DNA from: Amycolatopsis sp. CA-230715 | GTDB lineage: Bacteria > Actinomycetota > Actinomycetes > Mycobacteriales > Pseudonocardiaceae | NCBI RefSeq assembly: GCF_018736145.1 | Contig: NZ_CP059997.1 | Coordinates: 7,377,501-7,441,500 of the forward strand | Length of the DNA stretch: 64,000 nucleotides | Direction of reading: 5' to 3' | Part shown: positions 35,274 through 43,637 of the stretch, in pieces | Numbering within the stretch: the stretch's first letter is position 1 | Layout: each line of letters begins with the position of its first letter | The notes under the pieces: generated by a model | Databases searched by the model: none | Told to the model about the DNA's origin: nothing | What the model saw: the letters and a program-made list of their open reading frames with translations, nothing else | Translations under genes and position numbers: made by a program

Positions 35274-36146
35274 CTACGGCTGCGGGCCGAGCTTGCGCAC
35301 CGCGCGCGCCCCGCAGGAAACCCCGCGCCGCAAGATGTCCACAGTGGACTCATCGGCGAGCCACGCCGACAGCACACCCGCGTCGAACGCGTCGCCCGCG
35401 CCCGTGGAGTCGACGCAGTCGGCCGGTTCCGCCGGGACGCTCGTGACCCCGTCGCCGTCGACCCAGGACGCGCCGTTCATCCCCGCCGTCAGCACGACCG
35501 AGCCCACCACGTCCAGCAGCGACTTCGCCGCGGACACCTCCCGCGATCCGGTGAGCGCTTCCAACTCCTCGGAGTTCGGCATCAGCAGGTCGACGCCGCG
35601 CACGTCGTCGAGGAACGCGGCGGGGTCCTTGATGTGCGCGGCCGCCTGCGGATCGACGGAGGTGGTCAGGCCCGCTTCCTTGGCCGCCGCGAGCGAAGCG
35701 ATGCCCGCGGGCCGCGACGACGGGTCGAGCAGCACGTAACCGGACAGGTGCAGGTGACGTGCGCCCGCGAGGACCGCGGAATCGACGTCGGCGGGGGAGA
35801 AGCGGGCGTTCGCACCGCGGTCGGCGAGCATGCTGCGCTGGCCGTCGGCGCTGTCGACCAGCACCACCACGCAGCACGTCGCCGCGTCGGGGTCGACGGT
35901 GAAGGCGCAGCGCACCCCGGCTGCTTCCAGCTCGGACCGGATCAGCCGGCCGCCGGCGTCGTCGCCGATGCGGGCCACCAGCGTCGGCTCGACCTCGCAC
36001 GCGCGCAGCCACAACGCGGTGTTCGCGCCGGAACCGCCGCCGGTGAACCGGATCCCGGCCCGCACGTCCCCGCCGTGCACGACCGGCCCGGCGAGCCTGG
36101 CCACCACGTCGAGGCCCGCGTCCCCGACCACGATCACCCCGGTCAT
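35274..36146 (-). CDS. psuK: PfkB-family carbohydrate kinase, probable pseudouridine kinase
   Basis: A 290-residue PfkB/ribokinase-type kinase. It has the N-terminal G-G-G-S-G-A-N-T sugar-binding signature and the C-terminal DSTGAGDAFDAG with catalytic aspartate and anion hole. The family phosphorylates sugars or nucleosides. The upstream gene on the same strand is PsuG, and the two together form the known pseudouridine catabolic pair (kinase, then glycosidase), which supports pseudouridine as substrate. The ATG at 36146 was chosen. A 76-nt gap separates it from psuG. Confidence 0.8.
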   Translation of the reverse strand: MTGVIVVGDAGLDVVARLAGPVVHGGDVRAGIRFTGGGSGANTALWLRACEVEPTLVARIGDDAGGRLIRSELEAAGVRCAFTVDPDAATCCVVVLVDSADGQRSMLADRGANARFSPADVDSAVLAGARHLHLSGYVLLDPSSRPAGIASLAAAKEAGLTTSVDPQAAAHIKDPAAFLDDVRGVDLLMPNSEELEALTGSREVSAAKSLLDVVGSVVLTAGMNGASWVDGDGVTSVPAEPADCVDSTGAGDAFDAGVLSAWLADESTVDILRRGVSCGARAVRKLGPQP

Positions 36147-36222
36147 GCGATCGCCTCGCTCCGCGAGACAGCGTCTGATTTCTTTTGGCGCATGATGTCC
36201 TCGATTCGCTCGCAAGCGTCGC

Positions 36223-37137
36223 TCATGCGAGTTCCACCGCGATCTCGGCCGCCAGCGCCACGTTCGCCAGCACGAGCGCTTCGTTCGCGTCGAGGCTCAC
36301 CCCGCCGCTCGCCTCGTGGAAGTGCTCCAGCAGCACCGGGGTCACGTCGGAGCCCTGCACCCCGCGTTCGGCGAGCAGGTCGAGCCCGCCGCGGAGCAGC
36401 CGGTCGTGCAGGTCTTTGTCCATTTCGGACTCTTCGGGGACCGGGTTCGTCACCAGCACCCCCGAGCCGGAGTAGGCGCGGTGCGCGCTGATCACCTTCG
36501 CGGCGGTGGCGGGATCGTCCACCCGCCACGGCGCGGGATATCCGGACGAGCGCAGGTAGAACGCCGGGAAGTCGTCCGTGCGGTAGCCGAGCACCGGCAC
36601 CGAGTTGGTCTCCAGCACCTCCAGCGTCGCCGCGATGTCGAGCACCGACTTGACGCCGGAGCACACGACCACGGTCGGCAACGCGCCGAGCGCGCCGAGA
36701 TCGGCGGACACGTCCCAGGTCTGCGCCGCGCCGAGGTGGACACCGCCGAGCCCGCCGGTGCCGAACACGCCGATCCCGGCCGCGTGCGCGAGCGCGCTCG
36801 TGCTCGCCACCGTCGTCGCGCCGGACAGCCCGAGCCCGACCGCGGGCCCGAGATCGCGCAACGACAGCTTCGCGAGATCCTCGGCGCACACCCGTTCGAG
36901 CTGCTCGTTCGACAGACCTGCGAGCGGTTCGCCGTCGAGGACCGCGATAGTCGCGGGCACCGCGCCCGCGTCCCGGACCGCTTGCTCCAGGCGCCGCGCC
37001 ACGGTGAGGTTCCGGCCGGACGGCAGGCCGTGCGAGAGCAGCGTGCTCTCCAGGGCGACGACCGCGCGCCCGCTGGTCAGCGCGTCGGAAACTTCCTCGG
37101 CGACGGTGATCGGGGGCGCCTGGGCTGAACTGGTCAC
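36223..37137 (-). CDS. psuG: Pseudouridine-5'-phosphate glycosidase
   Basis: A 304-residue PsuG. Recognisable motifs are ALESTLLSHGLPSGRNL, GLSGATTVASTS, FGTGGLGGVHLGA, VVVCSGVKSVLDI and the end SLDANEALVLANVALAA. The enzyme cleaves pseudouridine 5'-phosphate to uracil and ribose 5-phosphate. The GTG at 37137 fits the usual length of ~300. It is divergent from DUF3039 and precedes the kinase in a probable operon that recycles pseudouridine from RNA turnover. Confidence 0.94.
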   Translation of the reverse strand: MTSSAQAPPITVAEEVSDALTSGRAVVALESTLLSHGLPSGRNLTVARRLEQAVRDAGAVPATIAVLDGEPLAGLSNEQLERVCAEDLAKLSLRDLGPAVGLGLSGATTVASTSALAHAAGIGVFGTGGLGGVHLGAAQTWDVSADLGALGALPTVVVCSGVKSVLDIAATLEVLETNSVPVLGYRTDDFPAFYLRSSGYPAPWRVDDPATAAKVISAHRAYSGSGVLVTNPVPEESEMDKDLHDRLLRGGLDLLAERGVQGSDVTPVLLEHFHEASGGVSLDANEALVLANVALAAEIAVELA

Positions 37138-37182
37138 GAGGGGACATCTTCGCCGAACGGCGATCTGGGGCATCATGGAGGG

Positions 37183-37425
37183 GTGAGTACACAGACTTTG
37201 CCCGAGGTCGACACCCGCCCGGAGGGCACCGACACCTCCGACGACGACGCGCCGAAGATGTTCCACTACGTGCGCAAGAACAAGATCGCGGAAAGCGCGG
37301 TCATGGGCACGCACGTGGTGGCGCTGTGCGGCGAGGTCTTCCCGGTGACGAAGTCGCCGAAGCCGGGTTCGCCGGTGTGCCCCGACTGCAAGAAGATCTA
37401 CGACCGGATGAAGCCGGGCGAGTGA
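37183..37425 (+). CDS. DUF3039 protein
   Basis: An 80-residue protein of the conserved actinobacterial DUF3039 family. It has an acidic N-terminal ~25 residues, then FHYVRKNKIAESAVMGTHVV, a cysteine in ALCGEV, and C-P-D-C at the end, so a zinc knuckle is likely. Role is unknown. The GTG at 37183 has GGAGG upstream. It is divergent from psuG and followed by a hairpin. Confidence 0.9.
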   Translation: MSTQTLPEVDTRPEGTDTSDDDAPKMFHYVRKNKIAESAVMGTHVVALCGEVFPVTKSPKPGSPVCPDCKKIYDRMKPGE

Positions 37426-37431
37426 TCGCGG

Positions 37432-37463
37432 GCCGCCAAGGTGAAAATTATTCACTTGGCGGC
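37432..37463 (+). terminator. Hairpin after DUF3039
   Basis: GCCGCCAAGGTGAA (37432-37445) pairs with TTCACTTGGCGGC (37451-37463) around a 5-nt loop with one bulged G. There is no T-tract, so it may be a terminator or a stabilising hairpin. Confidence 0.5.
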
Positions 37464-37524
37464 TACCCCGTCCCGTGCGCCGCTGGTATGAACCAACCAC
37501 GCGAACGCACGGGACGGAGACCTC

Positions 37525-38361
37525 ATGCGCAGGTTCGGAACACTGGTGGCGGTGGCGGCTCTGCTCGTCCTCGGCGCGCCCGCCGCTTCGGCCGCTGAAG
37601 GCTGGGTGACGGTCGGGTCCGACCGCGCCCGCCCGCTCGACGAGAGCCAGGGCCTCGCCACCGTCGTCCGGCCGGGCGGCACCACGATCCGCTACACCGG
37701 TATCGGCACCATCCCGCTCGACCTGCGCGTCAAGGGCTGGAACCACGTCGGCGACCCCGGTTCCGCACTGGGCTACTACGTCGAGCCGTACCAGCGCGAC
37801 GACCGCGGCGCCAAGCTCTTCCGCGTGCAGGCGCCCGACGGCAAGACCACCGACTACCAGCACGCGCTGGAATCGTGGGAGGCGAACAACAACTCGTTCG
37901 CCGCGGTGTCCCCCGACGGCCGCTGGCTTGTCGCGGGCGAGTGGGGCACGATGGACCGCCTGCTCGTGCACCCGATGCCAGGGGTCGCGTTCACCGACCC
38001 GGGCAAGAACCTGCCCTACGCCTCGGCGATCCGGCTCGACCACCCCGTGCGCGACGTTCAGGGCTGCGACTTCGTCACCGCGACGCGCCTGCTCTGCTCC
38101 TCCGACGATCCCGATGGCAAGCTGTTCGGCGTCACCAAACCCTTGCTGCAGGTGGATCTTTCGGCGCCGGTGCACGGTTCCGACGTCACCGGGAAGGTCC
38201 GCTCGCTCGGCCAGCTGCCGCTGGAAAGCGCGTGCGGCGGCGACTTCGAGGCAGAGGGGATCGACTACGACGAGCGGGACGGTACGTTGCGCGTCGTCGT
38301 GGTGTCACCCGGCATCTGCGCGGCGATCGACAGCAAGACCTGGCGGTTCCGCGCCGCCTGA
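37525..38361 (+). CDS. Secreted protein of unknown function
   Basis: A 278-residue exported protein with a signal peptide ending A-S-A-A. The mature part has repeated beta-strand blocks (VSPDGRWLVAGEWGTMDRLL, then GVTKPLLQVDLS) that suggest a beta-propeller-like fold. Three cysteines (Q-G-C-D, R-L-L-C-S-S, S-A-C-G-G) plus one near the C-terminus could form disulfides. No catalytic motif is recognised. The 3' end overlaps the convergent YihY gene by 57 bp, which is long for this window. Confidence 0.75.
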   Translation: MRRFGTLVAVAALLVLGAPAASAAEGWVTVGSDRARPLDESQGLATVVRPGGTTIRYTGIGTIPLDLRVKGWNHVGDPGSALGYYVEPYQRDDRGAKLFRVQAPDGKTTDYQHALESWEANNNSFAAVSPDGRWLVAGEWGTMDRLLVHPMPGVAFTDPGKNLPYASAIRLDHPVRDVQGCDFVTATRLLCSSDDPDGKLFGVTKPLLQVDLSAPVHGSDVTGKVRSLGQLPLESACGGDFEAEGIDYDERDGTLRVVVVSPGICAAIDSKTWRFRAA

Positions 38362-39471
38362 CGGTTCCTGCTTGGCGTCGTCCGTGCTGTCTGTGCCCTC
38401 TTCGGGGGGCGTCGAACCGTTCTCGGACTTCGCCGGGCGGCGCAGCGGCAACGTCGCGCGCTCCCAGAGCTTCTTGCCCTCCTCGGACTTCATGCGCTCG
38501 TTGGCGCGCTCCAGTTCGAGGCGGCGCCACTTCCGGCGCTGCCGCCTGGTCGCCTTCGCCGGCCACAACTCCTGGATCGCGCTGTTGAAGTAGGCGCCGC
38601 CGACCACGGCGAGCCCGATGAAGAAGGTCAGCAGCAGGAACGCGATCGGCGCGGCCAGCGCGCCGTAGGTGTAGCCGGTCTTGGTGATCCAGGTCAGGTA
38701 GATCCGCAGGCCGATGCTGGAGAGCAGGAACACCACCATCGCCAGCACCGCGCCGGGCAGGCCGCGGTGCCACGGCAGCTTCCTCGGCAGCGCGAGCTTG
38801 TAGAGCGTGGCGAGCGCGAGCACGATCAGCACACCGAGGATCGGGTAGTAGAGCGTGCCGACCCAGTCCGACACGGTCGGCCGCCAGTCGGCGGGGAAGA
38901 ACCTCGGCAGCAGGTCGGGGCCGATCGCCAGCAGCGGCAGCCCGATCACCAGCGCCACCAGCGCGCACATGTACAGCAGCAGTGCGAAGATCCGCTGCCA
39001 CACCTCGTTGCGCACGCCGTACTGGTCGTGGGCGACGGTGATCGCGTCGACGAACGACGACATCGCGGACGAACCCGCCCACAGCGAGATGACGAAACCG
39101 ATCGAGACGATCTCGCCCTTGCCGACGCTCAGGATGCTGTTGACGGTCGGCTCGATGATCTCCTGCACCGCGTTCGGGCTGAACACCTGGTGGCAGAACC
39201 GGATGATCTGGTCGTGCACCGAGGTGACCAGCGTCGGGCCGAACCAGTCGGAGAGGTAACCCACGCTGCCGAGCAGCCCGAGCAGCAGCGGCGGCAGCGA
39301 CAGCGTCTGCCAGAACGCAGCCTCCGCGGCCTCGGAGAAGATGTTGCCGTCCCACGCCTTGCTGAAAGTGCGCTGGATCAAGCGCAGGGGGCCCTTGCGG
39401 GCCGTCTTCACCGCGGCGGGGCCCGGTACCCGCTCAGCCTCGTCTGCTCCGTCCATCGCAGGGTCCAGCAT
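38305..39471 (-). CDS. YihY/BrkB-family membrane protein
   Basis: A 388-residue protein. A short N-terminal cytoplasmic tail precedes six hydrophobic helices between ~45 and ~310 with the YihY-type features FWQTLSLPPLLLG, SIGFVISLWAGSSAMSSF and GAYFNSAIQELWP. The C-terminal ~80 residues are basic, then acidic and disordered. Family members are integral membrane proteins of uncertain function (once proposed as RNase BN). The ATG at 39471 is preferred, with another at 39456. The C-terminal codons overlap the convergent secreted-protein gene. Confidence 0.88.
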   Translation of the reverse strand: MLDPAMDGADEAERVPGPAAVKTARKGPLRLIQRTFSKAWDGNIFSEAAEAAFWQTLSLPPLLLGLLGSVGYLSDWFGPTLVTSVHDQIIRFCHQVFSPNAVQEIIEPTVNSILSVGKGEIVSIGFVISLWAGSSAMSSFVDAITVAHDQYGVRNEVWQRIFALLLYMCALVALVIGLPLLAIGPDLLPRFFPADWRPTVSDWVGTLYYPILGVLIVLALATLYKLALPRKLPWHRGLPGAVLAMVVFLLSSIGLRIYLTWITKTGYTYGALAAPIAFLLLTFFIGLAVVGGAYFNSAIQELWPAKATRRQRRKWRRLELERANERMKSEEGKKLWERATLPLRRPAKSENGSTPPEEGTDSTDDAKQEPSGGAEPPGLAVDRRADAG

Positions 39472-39676
39472 GGTGCATTTCGGTTCTTTTGGCTCGTCGC
39501 CCCGCCTGAACTCGGCGAGTTGGCGGACATCACCCGTGCCGATGCCCGCGCCCCGGCGGCGCCCGGGGTAGGCTCTTCGGAGCGCCCTCACTTCCGGTCC
39601 GGCACGGTAGCCGGGACTTTTCCGTGGGGGCATTCGCATGTTGTCGCAGGCCGCGAGAGGAGTTGGACGTATCCCG

Positions 39677-41431
39677 ATGTCGGAAACGGCCCAACGCAAT
39701 CGGACGGAACTCGGCGCGCCGCCGGCGGAGCAGGACTCGACGGCGCGGCCGCTGCGCGCATGGCAGCGCCGCGCGCTGACCAAGTACCTCACCAGCAAGC
39801 CGCAGGACTTCCTCGCGGTGGCGACGCCCGGTGCGGGCAAGACCGTGTTCGGCCTGCGCATCGCGGCCGAACTGCTCTCGGACCGGACGATCGAGTCGAT
39901 CACGATCGTCACCCCGACCGAGCACCTCAAGCACCAGTGGGCGGTTTCGGCGGCGGGCGCCGGGATCGCGATCGACTCGAACTTCCGCAACACCACGGGC
40001 GTCACCTCGTCGGACTTCCAGGGCGTCGCGCTGACCTACGCCCAGGTCGCCGCCCATCCGACGCTGCACAGGGTGCGCACGGAAAACCGCAAGACGCTGG
40101 TCATCCTCGACGAGATCCACCACGGCGGCGACGCGAAGTCGTGGGGTGACGCGATCCGCGAGGCCTTCACGCCCGCCGTGCGCAGGCTCGAACTCACCGG
40201 GACCCCGTTCCGCAGCGACGACTCGCCGATCCCGTTCGTCACGTACGAACCCGACGGCGAAGGCATGATGCGGAGCAGGGCCGACCATTCCTACGGTTAT
40301 GCCGACGCGCTCGCCGACGGCGTGGTCCGTCCCGTGGTCTTCCTCGCCTATTCCGGCGAGGCTTCCTGGCGGACGAGTGCGGGTGACGAGTTCACCGCGC
40401 GCCTCGGCGAGCCGCTGACCGCGGAGCAGAACGCGCGCGCCTGGCGTACCGCGCTCGACCCGGCTGGCGAATGGATTCCGTCCGTGCTGCAGGCCGCCGA
40501 CACGCGGTTGAACCAGCTCAGGGCGGGCGGCATCCCGGACGCGGGCGGTCTGGTGATCGCCACCGACCAGGATTCGGCGCGCGCCTACGCGAAGATCCTG
40601 CAGCGGATTTCCGGCGAGGAGCCGGTGGTCGTGCTCTCCGACGATCCGAAGGCGTCCAAGCGGATCGGCGAGTTCTCCTCGTCGGACGAGCGCTGGCTGG
40701 TCGCGGTGCGCATGGTTTCCGAGGGTGTCGACGTGCCGAGGCTCGCCGTCGGCGTCTACGCGACGAGCGCCTCGACCCCGTTGTTCTTCGCGCAGGCCAT
40801 CGGCCGGTTCGTGCGTGCGCGCAAGCAGGGGGAGACCGCGAGCGTCTTCGTGCCGAGCGTGCCGGTGCTGCTGGAGCTGGCGAGCGAGCTGGAAGCCCAG
40901 CGCGACCACGTGCTCGGCAAGCCGCACCGGGAAAAGGACGGCTGGGACGACGAACTGCTCGCCGCGGCGAACCGCACCGAGGACGAGCCTGGCGAGGAGG
41001 AGAAGGCGTTCACCTCGCTGGGCGCCTCCGCCGAGCTGGACCAGGTGATCTACGACGGGAACTCGTTCGGCACCGCGGTGTTCTCCGGTTCCGACGAGGA
41101 GCAGGAGTACCTCGGGCTGCCCGGTCTGCTGGAACCGGACCAGGTGCGCGCGCTGCTGCGCAAGCGCCAGGAGGAGCAGCTCGCGGACAGCAAGCGGCGC
41201 AAGCCGGAGGAGCAGGCGGAGCCCGCCCAGCCGAAGCCGCAGCCGGTCAGCGAGCGGATCGCGGGCCTGCGCAAGGAGCTGAACGCGCTCGTCGGCATGT
41301 ACCACCACCGGACCAAGAAGCCGCACGGCGCGATCCACAACGAACTGCGCAAGGTGTGCGGCGGCCCGCCGACCGCGATGGCCACCATGGAACAGCTCGA
41401 GGAGCGCATCGTCACGCTCCGCTCTTGGTGA
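39677..41431 (+). CDS. DEAD/DEAH-type superfamily 2 helicase
   Basis: A 584-residue SF2 ATPase. Q-like region RAWQRRALTKYL, Walker A A-T-P-G-A-G-K-T at ~49-56, Walker B with D-E-I-H, motif III LTGTPFRSD, then a second RecA domain with VRMVSEGVDVPRL (motif V) and QAIGRFVRAR (motif VI). The C-terminal ~130 residues are charged (KRRKPEEQAEPAQPKPQPV) and end with a helical segment. The architecture resembles RadD-like or restriction-type helicases; the nucleic acid target is unknown. An ATG at 39638 would add 13 residues; 39677 has GAGAGGAG upstream. Confidence 0.92.
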   Translation: MSETAQRNRTELGAPPAEQDSTARPLRAWQRRALTKYLTSKPQDFLAVATPGAGKTVFGLRIAAELLSDRTIESITIVTPTEHLKHQWAVSAAGAGIAIDSNFRNTTGVTSSDFQGVALTYAQVAAHPTLHRVRTENRKTLVILDEIHHGGDAKSWGDAIREAFTPAVRRLELTGTPFRSDDSPIPFVTYEPDGEGMMRSRADHSYGYADALADGVVRPVVFLAYSGEASWRTSAGDEFTARLGEPLTAEQNARAWRTALDPAGEWIPSVLQAADTRLNQLRAGGIPDAGGLVIATDQDSARAYAKILQRISGEEPVVVLSDDPKASKRIGEFSSSDERWLVAVRMVSEGVDVPRLAVGVYATSASTPLFFAQAIGRFVRARKQGETASVFVPSVPVLLELASELEAQRDHVLGKPHREKDGWDDELLAAANRTEDEPGEEEKAFTSLGASAELDQVIYDGNSFGTAVFSGSDEEQEYLGLPGLLEPDQVRALLRKRQEEQLADSKRRKPEEQAEPAQPKPQPVSERIAGLRKELNALVGMYHHRTKKPHGAIHNELRKVCGGPPTAMATMEQLEERIVTLRSW

Positions 41432-41500
41432 ATCCCACCCCGTCAACCTGCGGATATGGTCATCCGCTGCCGTTGCCAAACCGTGTCCGAACGCCTTGTT

Positions 41501-41562
41501 CTGGATCGATCCAGTAATCTTCCCCACCGGCGGTCGCCGACATATGTTGTCGCCCACAACAT
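41501..41562 (+). promoter_or_regulatory. Two palindromes upstream of the sugar ABC operon
   Basis: CTGGATCGATCCAG (41501-41514) is a perfect 14-bp palindrome, followed at once by TAATCT, which could be a -10 box. ATGTTGT (41544-41550) and ACAACAT (41556-41562) form a second dyad with a 5-nt centre. Either could be the operator for the ROK regulator encoded at the operon's end. No well-spaced -35 is visible. Confidence 0.5.
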
Positions 41563-41628
41563 TTGCGCGACGGTGCGCCGGGCCCGCCCGGATCCCAGGC
41601 CCGTCGGCAGGATCTGGAAGGACAGCGG

Positions 41629-42762
41629 ATGCGCAAGAGAACCGTCGCCTTCGTCGCCGCGGCGATGGGCGTCACGCTCACTCTCACCGCGTGCGGCGCC
41701 AACAGCGACTCCGGGAGCGGCGGCAGCAGCTCGTCGAACAGCAGCAGCGGCAGCGGCGGCGGCGCCAACGGCAAGGTCGGCGTCATCCTCCCCGAGACGG
41801 CCACCTCCGCCAGGTGGGAGGCGTTCGACAAGCCCTACCTCGAGCAGGCGCTCAAGGCGAAGGGCTTCGACGCCGACGTGCAGAACGCGCAGGGCGACGT
41901 CCAGAAGTTCACCACGCTGGCCGACGGCATGATCGCCCAGGGCGTGAAGGTGCTCGTCATCGCCTCGATCAACAGCGAGGTCGGCAGCGCGGTCGCGGCG
42001 AAGGCCAAGACCGCGGGCATCCCGACCATCGACTACGACCGGCTCAACCTCGGCGGCGGCTCCGACTACTACGTCTCCTTCGACAACGAGAAGGTCGGCG
42101 CGCTGCAGGGCCAGGGACTCGCGGATGCGTTGAAGGACAAGAAAGGCGCGCAGGTCATCGAGATCGAGGGCGCGCCGACGGACAACAACGCGACCCTGTT
42201 CTACAACGGGCAGCAGAGCGTGCTGAAGGCCAAGTACGCCTCCGGTGACCTCAAGCTCGTGCGCAGCCAGCCCATCGACGACTGGGACAACCAGAAGGGC
42301 GGCAGCACCTTCGAGAACATCCTCACCGCCAACGGCGGCAAGGTCGACGGCGTCGTCGCGGCGAACGACGGGCTCGCCGGTGCGGTGATCACCGTGCTGA
42401 AGAAGAACGGCCTCGCCGGGAAGGTGCCGGTGACCGGGCAGGACGCCACCGCCGACGGCCTGATGGCGATCCTGCGCGGCGAGCAGTACATGAGCGTGTT
42501 CAAGCCGATCAAGGAAGAGGCGGAGAACGCGGCGAACCTCGCGGCCGCGCTTGCCAAGGGAGACAAGGCGGGCGCCGACGCGATCGCCACCGCGGTGTCG
42601 AAGGACCCGAAGGGCAACCGCACCGTCAAGTCCGTGCTCCTGCAGCCGCAGCTGACCACAAAGGACAGTGTGAAGAAGGTCGTCGACGAGGGCTACGTCA
42701 AGGCGTCGGAGATCTGCGGCGGCGACCTCGCGGCCGCCTGCGCGCAGCTCGGCATCAAGTAG
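41629..42762 (+). CDS. Sugar ABC transporter substrate-binding lipoprotein, XylF-like
   Basis: A 377-residue lipoprotein: lipobox LTACG, a Ser/Gly-rich linker of ~25 residues, then a type I periplasmic-binding fold (VGVILPETATSARWE, VLVIASINSEV, GVVAANDGLAGAV, VPVTGQDATADGL). The pattern is that of xylose- or ribose-type sugar-binding proteins; the exact ligand is not assignable. The ATG at 41629 has GGAAGGA upstream. It is first in the operon with the ATPase, permease and ROK genes. Confidence 0.93.
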   Translation: MRKRTVAFVAAAMGVTLTLTACGANSDSGSGGSSSSNSSSGSGGGANGKVGVILPETATSARWEAFDKPYLEQALKAKGFDADVQNAQGDVQKFTTLADGMIAQGVKVLVIASINSEVGSAVAAKAKTAGIPTIDYDRLNLGGGSDYYVSFDNEKVGALQGQGLADALKDKKGAQVIEIEGAPTDNNATLFYNGQQSVLKAKYASGDLKLVRSQPIDDWDNQKGGSTFENILTANGGKVDGVVAANDGLAGAVITVLKKNGLAGKVPVTGQDATADGLMAILRGEQYMSVFKPIKEEAENAANLAAALAKGDKAGADAIATAVSKDPKGNRTVKSVLLQPQLTTKDSVKKVVDEGYVKASEICGGDLAAACAQLGIK

Positions 42763-42845
42763 CACCCCCAGCAGCCGGGGCGGGATGAGGTTCCCCCGAC
42801 ATCGCGTCCCGCCCCGGTGTCCAGTGCGCAGCAGAAGGACCAGCA

Positions 42846-43619
42846 GTGAGCGAACCGATACTCGAACTGAAACACCTGAACAAGAGCTTCGGCCCGGTCC
42901 ACGTCCTGCACGACGTGGACTTCGCCGTGCGGCCTGGCCAGGTCACCGCGCTCGTCGGCGACAACGGCGCCGGGAAGTCCACTTTGGTCAAGTGCATCGC
43001 GGGCATCCACCCGTCGGACTCGGGCGCGATCACCTTCGCCGGGAAGCAGGTGCACGTCCGCGGCCCCAAGGACGCCGCCGAACTCGGCATCGAGGTCGTC
43101 TACCAGGACCTCGCGCTCGCAGACAACCTCGACATCGTGCAGAACATGTTCCTCGGCCGCGAGCGCGGGAGTTCCTGGCTGCTCGACGAAGCCAGCATGG
43201 AGAAGGCGGCGCGCGAAACGCTCGCGTCGTTGTCCGTGCGTACCGTGAAATCCGTTCGCACGCCCGTTTCCGCGCTTTCCGGCGGCCAGCGCCAGACCGT
43301 GGCGATCGCGAAATCCGTGCTGTGGGATAGCAAGGTCGTGCTGCTCGACGAGCCGACCGCCGCGCTCGGCGTCGCGCAGACCCGCCAGGTGCTCGACCTC
43401 GTGCGCCGCCTCGCCGAGCAGGGCCTCGGTGTCGTGCTGATCAGCCACAACATGGCCGACGTCTTCGAGGTCGCCGACCGGATCGCGGTGCTCTACCTCG
43501 GCAGGCTCGTCGCCGACGTCGCCACGAAGGACGTGACGCACGGCCAGGTCGTCGAACTCATCACCGCGGGCCGGTCGGGCGATCTCGGCCTCGCCCGCCC
43601 CGAAGCCGTCGCGCCGTGA
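42846..43619 (+). CDS. Sugar ABC transporter ATPase, single-cassette
   Basis: A 257-residue ATPase with one cassette: Walker A GDNGAGKST, Q-loop in VVYQDLALADNLDI, signature LSGGQRQTVAIAKSV and Walker B VVLLDEPTAALG. XylG and RbsA of enteric bacteria carry two fused cassettes; this single-cassette form must act as a dimer, as in many actinobacterial importers. The GTG at 42846 has GAAGGA upstream. It lies between the binding-protein and permease genes. Confidence 0.95.
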   Translation: MSEPILELKHLNKSFGPVHVLHDVDFAVRPGQVTALVGDNGAGKSTLVKCIAGIHPSDSGAITFAGKQVHVRGPKDAAELGIEVVYQDLALADNLDIVQNMFLGRERGSSWLLDEASMEKAARETLASLSVRTVKSVRTPVSALSGGQRQTVAIAKSVLWDSKVVLLDEPTAALGVAQTRQVLDLVRRLAEQGLGVVLISHNMADVFEVADRIAVLYLGRLVADVATKDVTHGQVVELITAGRSGDLGLARPEAVAP

Positions 43620-43637
43620 CCACAGAAAGAACCCGCA